From the NCBI GenBank assembly GCA_001650895.1, contig LXYH01000056.1:1-47719 (forward strand): a stretch of DNA of 47,719 nucleotides, written 5' to 3'. Position 1 is the first letter of the stretch; every line of letters begins with the position of its first letter. This document shows positions 32,975-41,599 of this stretch, one piece after another. The translations under genes were made by a program, and so were the position numbers. This stretch comes from Rhodobacteraceae bacterium EhC02 (GTDB lineage: Bacteria; Pseudomonadota; Alphaproteobacteria; Rhodobacterales; Rhodobacteraceae). Below the pieces are notes generated by a model. The model had not been told where the DNA came from and searched no databases. It was given only the letters and a program-made list of their open reading frames with translations.

Positions 32975-34740
32975 TCCGCAGCCTCCGGGGCGGCCATGTC
33001 CGGGCCTGTGGCGGGGGTCAGTTCCACCGTGAAGATGGCGCCGCCCTCGGGCCGGTTGCGTCCGCGGATCGCCCCACCAAAGCTTTGCACCAACCCGTAA
33101 GAGATCGACAGCCCCAGCCCCATGCCCTCGGCCGCCCCCACCGCCTTGGTGGTGTAGAACGGATCGAAGATCTTTTCCGGCTCTTCGATGCCGGGGCCGG
33201 TATCGGCCACCTCCAGCAACACCCGGTCGTCATGACGGCGCAACGAGATCGCGATGCGCCGCACAGGCAACCCCGCCATCGCATCGGCCGCATTCCCGAT
33301 CAGGTTGACCAGAACCTGGCCCAGCCGCACCTCGCCCCCGATCACATGAATGGGCGCGGGCGGCTGCCACCGGACCTCGACACCGTCGCGGGCCAGCCGG
33401 GATTCGGACAGTTCCAGCGCGGCATTGACCACCGCCACCAGATCGACCTGCCCCATCGGCTCGCGTTCCTGCCGGGCAAAGGCGCGCAGGTTGCGGATGA
33501 TGCGCCCCATCCGATGCGCCAGATCACCGATGCGGCGCAGGTTCTGGGCGGCCACATCGGGCTTGCCGCGTTCCAGCAGGGCAGCGCCATTCTCGGCATA
33601 TTGGCGGATTGCCATCAAGGGCTGGTTCAATTCGTGGCTGATGCCCGCGCTCATCTGGCCCAGCGCCGACAGCTTGCCCGCCTGCACAAGGTCGTCCTGC
33701 GCCTTCTTCAGCGCGGCCTCGGCGGCGATACGTTCGCTGACCTCGCGGCGCAGTGCTGCATTGGCGCCCGACAGCTCGCGCGTGCGCTCGGCCACGCGGC
33801 CTTCCAGCCGCGCATTGGCCAGGGCCAGCGTGCGCCGCCGCTCGGTCGCCAGGAACAGCAGCGCGCCGAATGCCAGGCACACGGCCGCCACAAGCCCCGC
33901 CTGCAGGGTAGCCAGCCGGCGCGCGGGTTCGACATCGACCAGCGCCTCGGCGCGCATGCCGATCACCGGCAGATCGCGCGACAGATGCAGCGCACGGGCC
34001 GGGATATAGGGGCTCCAGCTTTCGTGCCAGACCACGTGATCGCCCTGCAGCGTGAAGGAAAATTCACCCGCCGTCCCCGCAGGCGGCGACAGGCCCACCT
34101 GCCCCGGTGCCCGCGTCCAGAGCAACAGTTCGGACCGGTTGGTGATGAAGACCAGTCCGGTGTCATCGGTGAAGAACACGGTGGGGCGCGCGCCGCGCCA
34201 TTCGGCCTCGACCAGGCCGATATCGGCCAGCACCATCACCGCGCCCTGCACCCGGCCATCCGGGCCAAAGAGGGGCGCCGCAAAAGTGTAGCTGCGTTGC
34301 CCGCCAATCGGGTTGATGCCGTGACCTTCGCCCAATGCGCCGGTCATCGCACGCTGGAAGTAGGTGCTGCCCGCAAGGGCCGGATCGGCCAGCCCCTTGG
34401 CGCTGGCCAGCACCCGGCCCTGCCGGTCGGCCAGCTGGATATCCATCGCCCCGGTCTTGTCGGCGGTCGCCACCAGAACCGAGGCCACCGCCGCCCCCTC
34501 GCCCGAGGCCACGGCCTGCGCCAGCGCCGGATGCGCGGCCATGATCACCGCAAGTTGCTGGTAAAGCTGCAATTGCCCCGTCAGCCGGTCCGAGGCCAGC
34601 AGCAGGTCAGCCTCGCCGCGCTGCGCGGCCTGGTCCAGCGCCTGGCGGTAGCCCGTGCGCCAGACCCCTGCCGCAAAGGCCGCGACGGCCAGCAGGAACA
34701 GGGCAAAGATCGCAAGGCGGCGGGCGGTATCGGGTTTCAT
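32971..34740 (-). CDS. dctB: Dicarboxylate sensor histidine kinase DctB-like
   Basis: The 589-residue kinase has an N-terminal membrane helix (about 8-27), a large periplasmic double-Cache sensor (contains STYFQRAMTGALGEGHGINPI), a second membrane helix near 280-298, a coiled linker, and DHp/ATPase domains: phospho-His in GISHELNQPLMAIRQYAENG near 370, N-box LVNLIGNAADAM, G1 VADTGPGI and G2 GMGLGLSISYGL. This is the DctB architecture that senses C4-dicarboxylates and phosphorylates DctD. It is divergent from a P450 gene with only 60 bp between them. Confidence 0.92.
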   Translation of the reverse strand: MKPDTARRLAIFALFLLAVAAFAAGVWRTGYRQALDQAAQRGEADLLLASDRLTGQLQLYQQLAVIMAAHPALAQAVASGEGAAVASVLVATADKTGAMDIQLADRQGRVLASAKGLADPALAGSTYFQRAMTGALGEGHGINPIGGQRSYTFAAPLFGPDGRVQGAVMVLADIGLVEAEWRGARPTVFFTDDTGLVFITNRSELLLWTRAPGQVGLSPPAGTAGEFSFTLQGDHVVWHESWSPYIPARALHLSRDLPVIGMRAEALVDVEPARRLATLQAGLVAAVCLAFGALLFLATERRRTLALANARLEGRVAERTRELSGANAALRREVSERIAAEAALKKAQDDLVQAGKLSALGQMSAGISHELNQPLMAIRQYAENGAALLERGKPDVAAQNLRRIGDLAHRMGRIIRNLRAFARQEREPMGQVDLVAVVNAALELSESRLARDGVEVRWQPPAPIHVIGGEVRLGQVLVNLIGNAADAMAGLPVRRIAISLRRHDDRVLLEVADTGPGIEEPEKIFDPFYTTKAVGAAEGMGLGLSISYGLVQSFGGAIRGRNRPEGGAIFTVELTPATGPDMAAPEAAE

Positions 34741-34800
34741 CGGGACAATCTAGCCGCTCCGGCCTTGCCTTGACCAGAGGGCTCGGGCATCCCTTGGCGC

Positions 34801-35988
34801 ATGTATCGCTGGCACCAATCCCCCACCGATCCCGGCTTCGTGCAGGATCCCTATCCGGCCTATGCCCGCGCACGCAGCAAAGGCGGCCCCCTGGTCTGGT
34901 GGGAGGATTACGGCATCCCCTGCGCACTCGGCCATGGCGCGGTCAACATGATCCTGCGCGATCGCCGCTTCGGCCGCGAAATCCCCGCCGAACTGGCCAG
35001 CCCCGCGCCCGCGCATCTTGCCGCCTTCTATGCCATCGAGGATCATTCGATGCTGGAACTGGAGCCGCCCCGCCACAAGCGGCTGCGCGGCCTCGTGCTG
35101 CGGGCCTTCACCTCGGGCCAGGTCGCGGCACTGGCGCCGGACCTCGCGAGGCTGGCCCATGGGTTGATCAACGCCTTCCCGCGCGGCGCGCCCTTCGATC
35201 TGCTGCCCGCCTATGCGCAGGCGATCCCGGTCATCACCATCGCCCGGCTGCTGGGCGTGCCCGAAGACCGCGCCCCCGATCTGCTGGCCTGGTCGCACGC
35301 CATGGTCGGCATGTACCAGGCCCGCCGCACCCGCGCGATGGAAGAGGCCGCCAATGCCGCCGCCGCCGCCTTCAGCGACTTTCTCTCCGATCACATCAGC
35401 CAGCGGCGCCACAGACCCGGCGATGACCTGATCACCCATCTGATCGCGGCCGAACAGGACGGCGCGCGCCTGTCCACGCCCGAGATGATCTCGACCTGCA
35501 TCCTGCTGCTGAACGCGGGCCATGAGGCCACGGTCCATGCCATCGGCAACGCCACCCGCCTGCTGCTGTCCACGCCCGATCCGCGCGCGCATCTGACACC
35601 CGACCGCATCGGCGCCACGGTCGAGGAACTGCTGCGTCTGGATCCGCCGCTGCACATGTTCACCCGCTACGCCTACGAAGAAATGACAGTCCACGGCCAT
35701 GTCTTCCGCCGCGGCGACCGCGTGGGCGTGCTTCTGGGCGCCGCCAACCGCGATCCCGGCGTCTGGCAGGATCCTGACCGGTTCGATCCGGCCCGTCCCG
35801 GCACGCCGCACATGGGTTTCGGCGCGGGGCTGCATTTCTGCCTCGGCGCGCCGCTGGCCCGGCTCGAGATGCAGATCGCCCTTGGCGTCCTGTTCCAGCG
35901 CTGCCCGGACCTGCGGCTGGCCGCGCCGGCGCGCTTCGCCGACAGCTACCATTTCCACGGGCTGGAGGCGCTGATGGTCGAAACCTGA
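34801..35988 (+). CDS. Cytochrome P450
   Basis: The 395-residue soluble P450 has the I-helix oxygen-activation motif LLNAGHEATVHAIG (about 237-250), the K-helix ExxR in EELLRLDPPLHMFTRYA, and the heme-binding loop GFGAGLHFCLGAPLAR with the axial Cys near 350. It belongs to the bacterial class I type that needs a ferredoxin and reductase; none is adjacent (an Fpr-type reductase is 4 kb downstream). Substrate unknown. A 28-bp dispersed repeat begins 5 bp after the stop. Confidence 0.9.
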   Translation: MYRWHQSPTDPGFVQDPYPAYARARSKGGPLVWWEDYGIPCALGHGAVNMILRDRRFGREIPAELASPAPAHLAAFYAIEDHSMLELEPPRHKRLRGLVLRAFTSGQVAALAPDLARLAHGLINAFPRGAPFDLLPAYAQAIPVITIARLLGVPEDRAPDLLAWSHAMVGMYQARRTRAMEEAANAAAAAFSDFLSDHISQRRHRPGDDLITHLIAAEQDGARLSTPEMISTCILLLNAGHEATVHAIGNATRLLLSTPDPRAHLTPDRIGATVEELLRLDPPLHMFTRYAYEEMTVHGHVFRRGDRVGVLLGAANRDPGVWQDPDRFDPARPGTPHMGFGAGLHFCLGAPLARLEMQIALGVLFQRCPDLRLAAPARFADSYHFHGLEALMVET

Positions 35989-35992
35989 TCCC

Positions 35993-36020
35993 GGTTTCTT
36001 CTTGCCTCAAATATCCATCC
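35993..36020 (+). repeat. Dispersed 28-bp repeat, copy C
   Basis: GGTTTCTTCTTGCC followed by TCAAATATCCATCC lies immediately after the P450 stop codon on the sense strand. It matches the copies at 24634-24661 (inverted) and 24801-24828. Confidence 0.8.
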
Positions 36021-36062
36021 AACCCCGCCGCCCGCGCCGCGTCACGCAGGCAGGCAGGCGCG

Positions 36063-36524
36063 TCAGATCGGCAGCGCGGTGGTGGACTTGATCTCTTCCA
36101 TCGACAGAAGGGCCGTCACGTTATGGACCTTCACCTCGGAAATCAGCGCCTGGTAGAAGGCGTCATAGGCGCGCGCGTTCTTGACCCGCACCTTGAGGAT
36201 ATAGTCGATGTCCCCGGCCAGGCGATGCGCCTCCTGCACCTCGGGGCGGCTTTGCAGCGCCTTCAGGAACGCCGCCTGCCAGGCCGCCTCATGTTCCGAA
36301 GTGCGGATAAGCACGAAGAAACAGGCCTCGAATCCCAGCGCCTCGGCATCAAGGATCACGGTCTGCGGCCCCATGATTCCCGCCTCGCGCATCTTGCGGA
36401 TCCGGTTCCATACGGGTGTCTTCGAAGACCCCACCTGCTTGGCGATCTCGTCCAGCGACTGTCCTGCATCGCGCTGCAACTCTGCCAGAATTTTCCTGTC
36501 CGTGGCATCCAATCGGATCGACAT
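36063..36524 (-). CDS. Lrp/AsnC family transcriptional regulator
   Basis: The 153-residue protein has the N-terminal helix-turn-helix of Lrp (LDATDRKILAELQRDAGQSLDEIAKQVGSSKTPVWNRIRKM) and a C-terminal RAM effector domain (VQEAHRLAGDIDYILKVRVKNARAYDAFY). It is divergent from the DUF2849-cysI operon with a 168-bp gap holding several ATTCC/GGAAT half-sites, so it probably regulates sulfur assimilation, perhaps sensing a sulfur amino acid (inference). Confidence 0.9.
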   Translation of the reverse strand: MSIRLDATDRKILAELQRDAGQSLDEIAKQVGSSKTPVWNRIRKMREAGIMGPQTVILDAEALGFEACFFVLIRTSEHEAAWQAAFLKALQSRPEVQEAHRLAGDIDYILKVRVKNARAYDAFYQALISEVKVHNVTALLSMEEIKSTTALPI

Positions 36525-36580
36525 TTCCTTTGACTCCGTTCAAGTGGAATTTCATCACACCATTCCGATCTGACAGAAAC

Positions 36581-36627
36581 AATATTCCTTATCTGCCGGG
36601 GATACTGGCGCTTTCATGGGAATATTT
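36581..36627. promoter_or_regulatory. Inverted AATATTCC / GGAATATT elements before the cys operon
   Basis: AATATTCC (36581-36588) and GGAATATT (36619-36626) are exact inverted copies 30 bp apart, and further GGAAT/ATTCC half-sites occur at 36545-36576. The AT-rich inverted arms on one helical face suit an Lrp-type octamer. The second arm sits just before TATATTGACGC, close to the probable operon promoter. Confidence 0.45.
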
Positions 36628-36692
36628 CCTATATTGACGCAAAGGTCAAACCGAAAGCGGACTGCTTCGGATCCCGCGTCAAGGAGAGGTCA

Positions 36693-36998
36693 ATGCCCCG
36701 TTTCACACCCAAGGTCGTCACCGCGAATGCGCTGATCGAAGGCGACGTGATCTATCTTGCCGCCGATGACAGCTGGACCCGCAGCCTGTCGCACGCCGAG
36801 GTGATCGAGGACGAGGCCATCGCCCAGTTGCGCCTGCTTGACGCACAGCGCCAGCCCCATCGCGTGGTGGGCGCCTACCTCGCCGATGTGATCCCCGGCG
36901 CGCACGGCCCCCAGCCCGCGCATTTCCGCGAGGATTTCCGCCGCAAGGGACCGTCCAACTACGCCCACGGCAAGCAGGAGGATGCCGCGCATGTATGA
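36693..36998 (+). CDS. DUF2849 protein of the sulfite reductase operon
   Basis: The 101-residue protein starts MPRFTPKVVTANALIEGDVIYL, typical of DUF2849, a family that sits directly before cysI in many alphaproteobacteria. A GGAGAGG ribosome binding site precedes the ATG. Its last 8 bp overlap the cysI start. No catalytic motif is evident; an accessory role in sulfite reduction is inferred from gene order. Confidence 0.88.
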   Translation: MPRFTPKVVTANALIEGDVIYLAADDSWTRSLSHAEVIEDEAIAQLRLLDAQRQPHRVVGAYLADVIPGAHGPQPAHFREDFRRKGPSNYAHGKQEDAAHV

Positions 36999-38658
36999 GT
37001 ATTCCGAATTCGACCGCGCCTTTCTGGCCGAACGCAACGCCCAGTTCCGCGCGCAGGTCGCCCGCCGCATCGACGGATCGCTGACCGAGGATGAATTCAA
37101 GCCGCTGCGCCTGATGAACGGGCTCTATCTGCAGCTGCATGCCTATATGCTGCGGGTCGCCATTCCCTATGGCACGCTGAACAGCGCCCAGATGCGGCAG
37201 TTGGCCGTGCTGGCGGAAAAATGGGACAAGGGCTACGGCCATTTCACCACCCGCCAGAACATCCAGTACAACTGGCCCAAACTGTCCGATGTGCCCGACA
37301 TGCTGGACGCCCTGGCCGAGGTGGGGCTGCACGCCATCCAGACCAGCGGCAACACGATCCGCAACGTGACAGCCGACCATTTCGCGGGTGCTGCGGCGGA
37401 CGAGCTGGCCGATCCGCGTCCCGTGGCCGAGCTGATCCGGCAATGGTCCACGGATCACCCCGAATTCCAGTTCCTGCCGCGCAAGTTCAAGATCGCCGTG
37501 ACCGGCAGCCCCAATGACCGCGCCGTGACCCGCGCCCATGACATCGGGCTGCGCATGGTGGAACGGGATGGCGAGACGGGTTTCGAGGTGATCGTGGGCG
37601 GTGGCCTTGGCCGCACCCCGATGATCGGACAGGTGATCCGGCCTTTCCTGCCGCGCGGCGACCTTCTGCCCTATCTCGAGGCGATCGTCAGCGTCTACAA
37701 CCTGCTGGGACGGCGCGACAACAAGTACAAGGCGCGCATCAAGATCACCGTGCACGAGAACGGGATCGACACCATCCGCGATCTGGTCGAGGAACGGTTC
37801 GCCACCCTGCGCACCGCGTTCAACGGTGCAGATCAGGCGCTTCTGGCGCAGATCGAGCCGCAATTCGCCCCGCCCGCCTTTGCCGCGCGCGACACGCATC
37901 CCTTCGACATCGCCTATCAGAACGATCCCGTGTTCCGGTCATGGGCCGATACGAACCTTGCGGCGCACCGGCGCGCCGATCATGCCATCGTGTCCATCAG
38001 CCTCAAGGCGCATGGCGCGACACCGGGCGATGCCACCGCGGGCCAGATGCGCCTGATGGCCGATCTGGCCGCGCGCTATGCCTATGACGAGCTGCGTATC
38101 AGCCACGAACAGAACGTGATCCTGCCCCATGTCGCCCGCGCCGATCTGCCCGCGCTGCATGCCGCGCTGAAAACCGCCGGGCTGGCCACCGCGAATATCG
38201 GCCTGATCAGCGATATCATCGCCTGCCCCGGCATGGATTACTGCGCGCTGGCCACGGCCCGGTCGATCCCCGTCGCACAAGAGATCGCAACCCATTTCGA
38301 CGCGCTCAGGCTCGAGCATGACATCGGCCCGCTCAAGATCAAGATCTCGGGCTGCATCAACGCCTGCGGGCATCACCATGTCGGCCATATCGGCATTCTG
38401 GGGCTGGATCGCGCGGGCGTGGAAAACTACCAGATCACGCTTGGCGGCGACGGCACCGAGGATGCGGTGATCGGCGAACGCGCGGGCCCCGGCTTTGCCG
38501 CCGAGGATCTGCTGCCGGCCATCGAACGGTTGATCCGCGCCTATCTGGCGCTGCGCGAGGAGGCGTCGGAAACCTTCCTGCAGGCCTATCGCCGGCTGGG
38601 TGTGGCCCCGTTCAAGGCGGCACTCTACCCCGAGGCGCGCGACCGCCATGCCGCTTGA
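36991..38658 (+). CDS. cysI: Sulfite reductase, siroheme/Fe-S hemoprotein subunit
   Basis: The 555-residue enzyme reduces sulfite to sulfide. The [4Fe-4S]-siroheme site is formed by CPGMDYC (about 411-417) and SGCINACGHHH (about 454-464); N-terminal repeats GYGHFTTRQNIQYNWPKL and substrate Arg/Lys motifs are present. I chose the ATG at 36991 (MYEYSEFDRAF), since AGGAGG directly abuts the in-frame ATG at 36982 but is spaced 9 nt from 36991. No flavoprotein subunit (cysJ) is in the operon, so reduced ferredoxin is the likely donor, supplied by the fpr gene downstream. Confidence 0.93.
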   Translation: MYEYSEFDRAFLAERNAQFRAQVARRIDGSLTEDEFKPLRLMNGLYLQLHAYMLRVAIPYGTLNSAQMRQLAVLAEKWDKGYGHFTTRQNIQYNWPKLSDVPDMLDALAEVGLHAIQTSGNTIRNVTADHFAGAAADELADPRPVAELIRQWSTDHPEFQFLPRKFKIAVTGSPNDRAVTRAHDIGLRMVERDGETGFEVIVGGGLGRTPMIGQVIRPFLPRGDLLPYLEAIVSVYNLLGRRDNKYKARIKITVHENGIDTIRDLVEERFATLRTAFNGADQALLAQIEPQFAPPAFAARDTHPFDIAYQNDPVFRSWADTNLAAHRRADHAIVSISLKAHGATPGDATAGQMRLMADLAARYAYDELRISHEQNVILPHVARADLPALHAALKTAGLATANIGLISDIIACPGMDYCALATARSIPVAQEIATHFDALRLEHDIGPLKIKISGCINACGHHHVGHIGILGLDRAGVENYQITLGGDGTEDAVIGERAGPGFAAEDLLPAIERLIRAYLALREEASETFLQAYRRLGVAPFKAALYPEARDRHAA

Positions 38659-39391
38659 GGCCCCCCTTGCCCCGGTCGCGGTGCGCGCGGACGATCTGAA
38701 CGCGCGCTACCGCCACCATGCGGCCAGCGCGGTGCTGCGCCATGCCCTGTCCGATGCACAGGTCGGGCGCATCGCGCTGGTCAGCTCGTTCGGGGCGGAA
38801 AGCGTCGTGCTGCTGCATATGCTGGCGATGATCGACCGCACGGTGCCGGTCCTCTTCATCGACACGCAGATGCTGTTTGCCGAAACGCTGGACTACCAGC
38901 GGCAGGTGGCCGCACGGCTGGACCTGACCGATCTGCGCATCATCCACGCGCAGCCGGTCGCGGTGGCCGCCAAGGACCCTGACGGGCAGTTGCACCGCAC
39001 CGATCCCGATGGCTGCTGCGCGCTGCGCAAGACAGAACCGCTGGAACGCGCGCTGGACGGGTTCGACGCATGGATCACGGGGCGCAAACGGTTCCAGGCG
39101 TCGACCCGTGCCGCGCTCGAGTTTTTCGAGGCAGATACCGACGGGCGGCTCAAGGTCAATCCGCTGGCCCATTGGGACAAGGCGGATGTGCAGGATTACA
39201 TGATCAACAACCGCCTGCCCCGGCATCCGCTGGTGGCGCGGGGCTATCCCTCGATCGGCTGCGCCCCCTGCACATCGCCCGTCAAACCGGGCGAGGACGA
39301 GCGCGCAGGCCGCTGGCGGGGCGCCGCCAAGGAAGAATGCGGCATTCATTTCGTGAATGGCAAGATGGTCAGGACAGGAGCAGGACAATGA
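38648..39391 (+). CDS. cysH: Assimilatory adenylylsulfate (APS) reductase
   Basis: The 247-residue protein has the CysH core with catalytic Cys in EECGIHF near the C-terminus and, in addition, the two cysteine pairs DGCCALRK and GCAPC that bind the [4Fe-4S] cluster of APS-type reductases. It therefore uses APS rather than PAPS to make sulfite. It overlaps cysI by 11 bp and DUF934 by 4 bp. Confidence 0.94.
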   Translation: MPLEAPLAPVAVRADDLNARYRHHAASAVLRHALSDAQVGRIALVSSFGAESVVLLHMLAMIDRTVPVLFIDTQMLFAETLDYQRQVAARLDLTDLRIIHAQPVAVAAKDPDGQLHRTDPDGCCALRKTEPLERALDGFDAWITGRKRFQASTRAALEFFEADTDGRLKVNPLAHWDKADVQDYMINNRLPRHPLVARGYPSIGCAPCTSPVKPGEDERAGRWRGAAKEECGIHFVNGKMVRTGAGQ

Positions 39392-39801
39392 CATCGAACA
39401 GCACCGTCATCGTGCGCGACAGCGGCTTTGCGGCCGAGGATTGGCCGCATCCCTTCACCCCGCTGGCCGAGGTCACGCCGGACACGCTGGCGCTGGACCT
39501 GCCCGCCGAGGCCGATCCCGACACCCTGACCCTGGACGCGTTGCAGATCATCCGCATTCCCTTTGCCAGCTTTGCCGATGGGCGCGGCTTTACCCTGGCG
39601 CGTCGGCTGCGGCTGCGCGGCTATGCGGGGCGGCTGCGCGCGGCGGGCCATGTGATCGCGGATCAATACGCGATGGCGCGGCGGGCAGGCTTCGACGAGG
39701 TGGAAATCCCCGCAGCCCTGGCCGCCCGCCAACCCGAGGCGCAATGGCTGGCCCGTGCCGACTGGCGCGCGCATGACTACCAGGCGCGTCTGCGCGGGTA
39801 A
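39388..39801 (+). CDS. DUF934 protein of the sulfur assimilation operon
   Basis: The 137-residue protein contains the DUF934 core PDTLTLDALQIIRIPFASFADGRGFTLARRLR, found almost always next to cysH or cysI. It starts in the ATGA overlap with cysH. No known activity; an accessory role for sulfite reductase is inferred from gene order. Confidence 0.88.
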   Translation: MTSNSTVIVRDSGFAAEDWPHPFTPLAEVTPDTLALDLPAEADPDTLTLDALQIIRIPFASFADGRGFTLARRLRLRGYAGRLRAAGHVIADQYAMARRAGFDEVEIPAALAARQPEAQWLARADWRAHDYQARLRG

Positions 39802-39815
39802 TCCCGCGCTTTCAT

Positions 39816-39829
39816 CTGACATGGATCAA
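39816..39829. promoter_or_regulatory. FNR-like palindrome before fpr
   Basis: CTGACATGGATCAA differs by one base from the pattern TTGAC-N4-ATCAA. It lies 46-55 bp upstream of the two possible fpr starts and suggests a separate, oxygen-responsive promoter for fpr. It is weaker than the site before hemA. Confidence 0.4.
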
Positions 39830-39870
39830 AGATAGACAAAGGATGCCGGTTTACTTCCGGCATGATGCAT

Positions 39871-40689
39871 ATGACCGAAAGCCTGACCGTGACCGAGATT
39901 TCCGTTCCCAAAGTGCCCACCCTGCCCGATGCCCAGACGGTGACCGCCGTCACCCATTGGACGGACCGTCTGTTTTCCTTCCGCGTGTCGCGGCCGCAAA
40001 GCCTGCGGTTCCGTTCCGGCGAATTCGTGATGATCGGGTTGATGGGCGAGAATGGCAAACCGCTGCTGCGCGCCTATTCCATCGCCTCGCCCAGCTGGGA
40101 CGAGGAGCTGGAGTTCTATTCGATCAAGGTGCAGGACGGACCGCTGACATCGAAACTGCAGCATATCGAACCGGGCGATCAGATCATCCTGCGGCCCAAG
40201 CCCGTGGGCACGCTGGTGCTGGACGCGCTTTTGCCCGGCAAGCGGCTGTGGTTCTTCGCCACCGGAACGGGCCTTGCGCCTTTCGCCAGCCTGATGCGCG
40301 ACCCCGAGACATACGAGCGGTATGACGAGGTGATCATGATGCACACCTGCCGCGACGTGGCCGAACTGGAATACGGCCGTCAGCTGGTCGAAAGCCTGCC
40401 CGAGGACCCGCTGATCGGGGAATTCGTGGCCGGAAAGCTGCGCTACTATCCCACCACCACGCGCGAGGACAGCGCGCAGATGGGCCGGATCACCGACAAC
40501 CTGACCAGCGGCAAGGTCTTCGCCGATCTGGGCATTGCGCCGATCAACCCCGAGACGGATCGCGGCATGGTCTGCGGATCGCTGGATTTAAACACCGACA
40601 TGAAAACGGTTCTGGAAGGGTTCGGCCTGCGCGAGGGGGCAAATTCGGACCCTGCCGAATACGTGGTGGAAAAGGCTTTCGTCGGCTGA
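39871..40689 (+). CDS. fpr: Ferredoxin--NADP+ reductase
   Basis: The 272-residue flavoenzyme of the bacterial Fpr type has the FAD-binding RAYSIASPSWDEELEFYSIKV, the NADP-binding FFATGTGLAPFASLMRDP and CGSLDLN motifs, and the characteristic C-terminus YVVEKAFVG. It exchanges electrons between NADPH and ferredoxin, here plausibly for CysI. Three ATG codons (39862, 39865, 39871) are in frame. I prefer 39871 because AAAGG at 39838-39842 would be 7 nt away if the intervening 21-nt hairpin folds; without it no ribosome binding site is well spaced. Confidence 0.9.
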   Translation: MTESLTVTEISVPKVPTLPDAQTVTAVTHWTDRLFSFRVSRPQSLRFRSGEFVMIGLMGENGKPLLRAYSIASPSWDEELEFYSIKVQDGPLTSKLQHIEPGDQIILRPKPVGTLVLDALLPGKRLWFFATGTGLAPFASLMRDPETYERYDEVIMMHTCRDVAELEYGRQLVESLPEDPLIGEFVAGKLRYYPTTTREDSAQMGRITDNLTSGKVFADLGIAPINPETDRGMVCGSLDLNTDMKTVLEGFGLREGANSDPAEYVVEKAFVG

Positions 40690-40712
40690 TCGACCCCGCA
40701 TCGCAGAAAAAA

Positions 40713-40740
40713 GGCCGCGTCCGGGCATCCCGGCGCGGCC
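40713..40740. terminator. Bidirectional terminator after fpr
   Basis: GGCCGCG pairs with CGCGGCC and the inner CCGGG with CCCGG, giving a 12-bp stem with one bulged T. Six A bases on the left and TTTG on the right flank it. It serves fpr and the convergent Ala-rich gene. Confidence 0.8.
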
Positions 40741-40762
40741 TTTGCCATTCACGCGGGGCCGG

Positions 40763-41401
40763 TCAAAGGCCCAGGGCGCCCCTGGTCTGGTCCAGCGCCA
40801 GCCGCAGCAAGTCGGGATTGCCCTGCGCCTGTTCAAGCGCGGTCGTCAGCAGCGTCTTGCGCAGATCACCCAGGTCCGAGGCCGCGATGATCGCCGCCGC
40901 GCGATCCTGATCAAAGCCCTCGACACTCAGCACCGCCTCGACATCCGCCTCGGTCATGCCGGCCTTGGCGGCGATTGACGCAAGTGCCGCGGCGGATGCC
41001 TCGGGGCTGGCCGGATTGGCGCCCGTGGCGGTGTTCAGCGCCTCGCGCGCGGCATCGGCCACGGCCTGCGCGGCCGTGCCTGCGGCTGTCGTGGCCTCGT
41101 CCACCGCGCGATTGACGGCGGTCGCGGCCTCCTCGGCGATGTCACGCGCGGCCTCTGTGGCCTGCTGCGCGGCATCCTGCGTCGCCTCGCGCGCCTGCTC
41201 GACGGTTTCCTCTGCTGTCGGTGCAGCCGTTTCGGCAGGTGCAGGCGCGGGTTCCGGCGCGGCAGGGGCCGGTACCTCGGGCGGCGCGGCGGGCGTCGCG
41301 GTATCCACCGCGGGAATGTCCGTGGTCCTGTCGGGCAGGGTCATGTAGATGGCAGCACCCGCAACCAGGGCCGCCAGGGCGGTCAACACGGTCTTGTTCA
41401 T
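40763..41401 (-). CDS. Ala-rich membrane-anchored coiled-coil protein
   Basis: The 212-residue protein starts MNKTVLTALAALVAGAAIYM, a hydrophobic N-terminal anchor or signal, then a Pro/Ala-rich linker (about 25-65), a long Ala/Glu/Thr helix or coiled coil (about 66-130), and a C-terminal domain with AGMTEADVEAVLSVEGFDQDRAAAIIAASDLGDLRKTLL. AAAGGAAG precedes the ATG. The helical part resembles LEA-like or apolipoprotein-like repeats. Function unknown; an envelope location is inferred. Confidence 0.7.
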   Translation of the reverse strand: MNKTVLTALAALVAGAAIYMTLPDRTTDIPAVDTATPAAPPEVPAPAAPEPAPAPAETAAPTAEETVEQAREATQDAAQQATEAARDIAEEAATAVNRAVDEATTAAGTAAQAVADAAREALNTATGANPASPEASAAALASIAAKAGMTEADVEAVLSVEGFDQDRAAAIIAASDLGDLRKTLLTTALEQAQGNPDLLRLALDQTRGALGL

Positions 41402-41599
41402 GGCTGTCTTCCTTTTTCTGTGGATGGCGCACCCCGCGTGCCGGGACGCGCCCCTGCCCTCCAGATGAGAAGCCTGCACAGCCATCACAACCCTGGCCCG
41501 GATTCGTCGGCAGGGATCAGCCGATTTGACGCTTGAAGAAAGCTTCGCCCAAGGTTAGGTTGCGGCGCGAAATATGCCAACAAATGAAGGAACAATACC

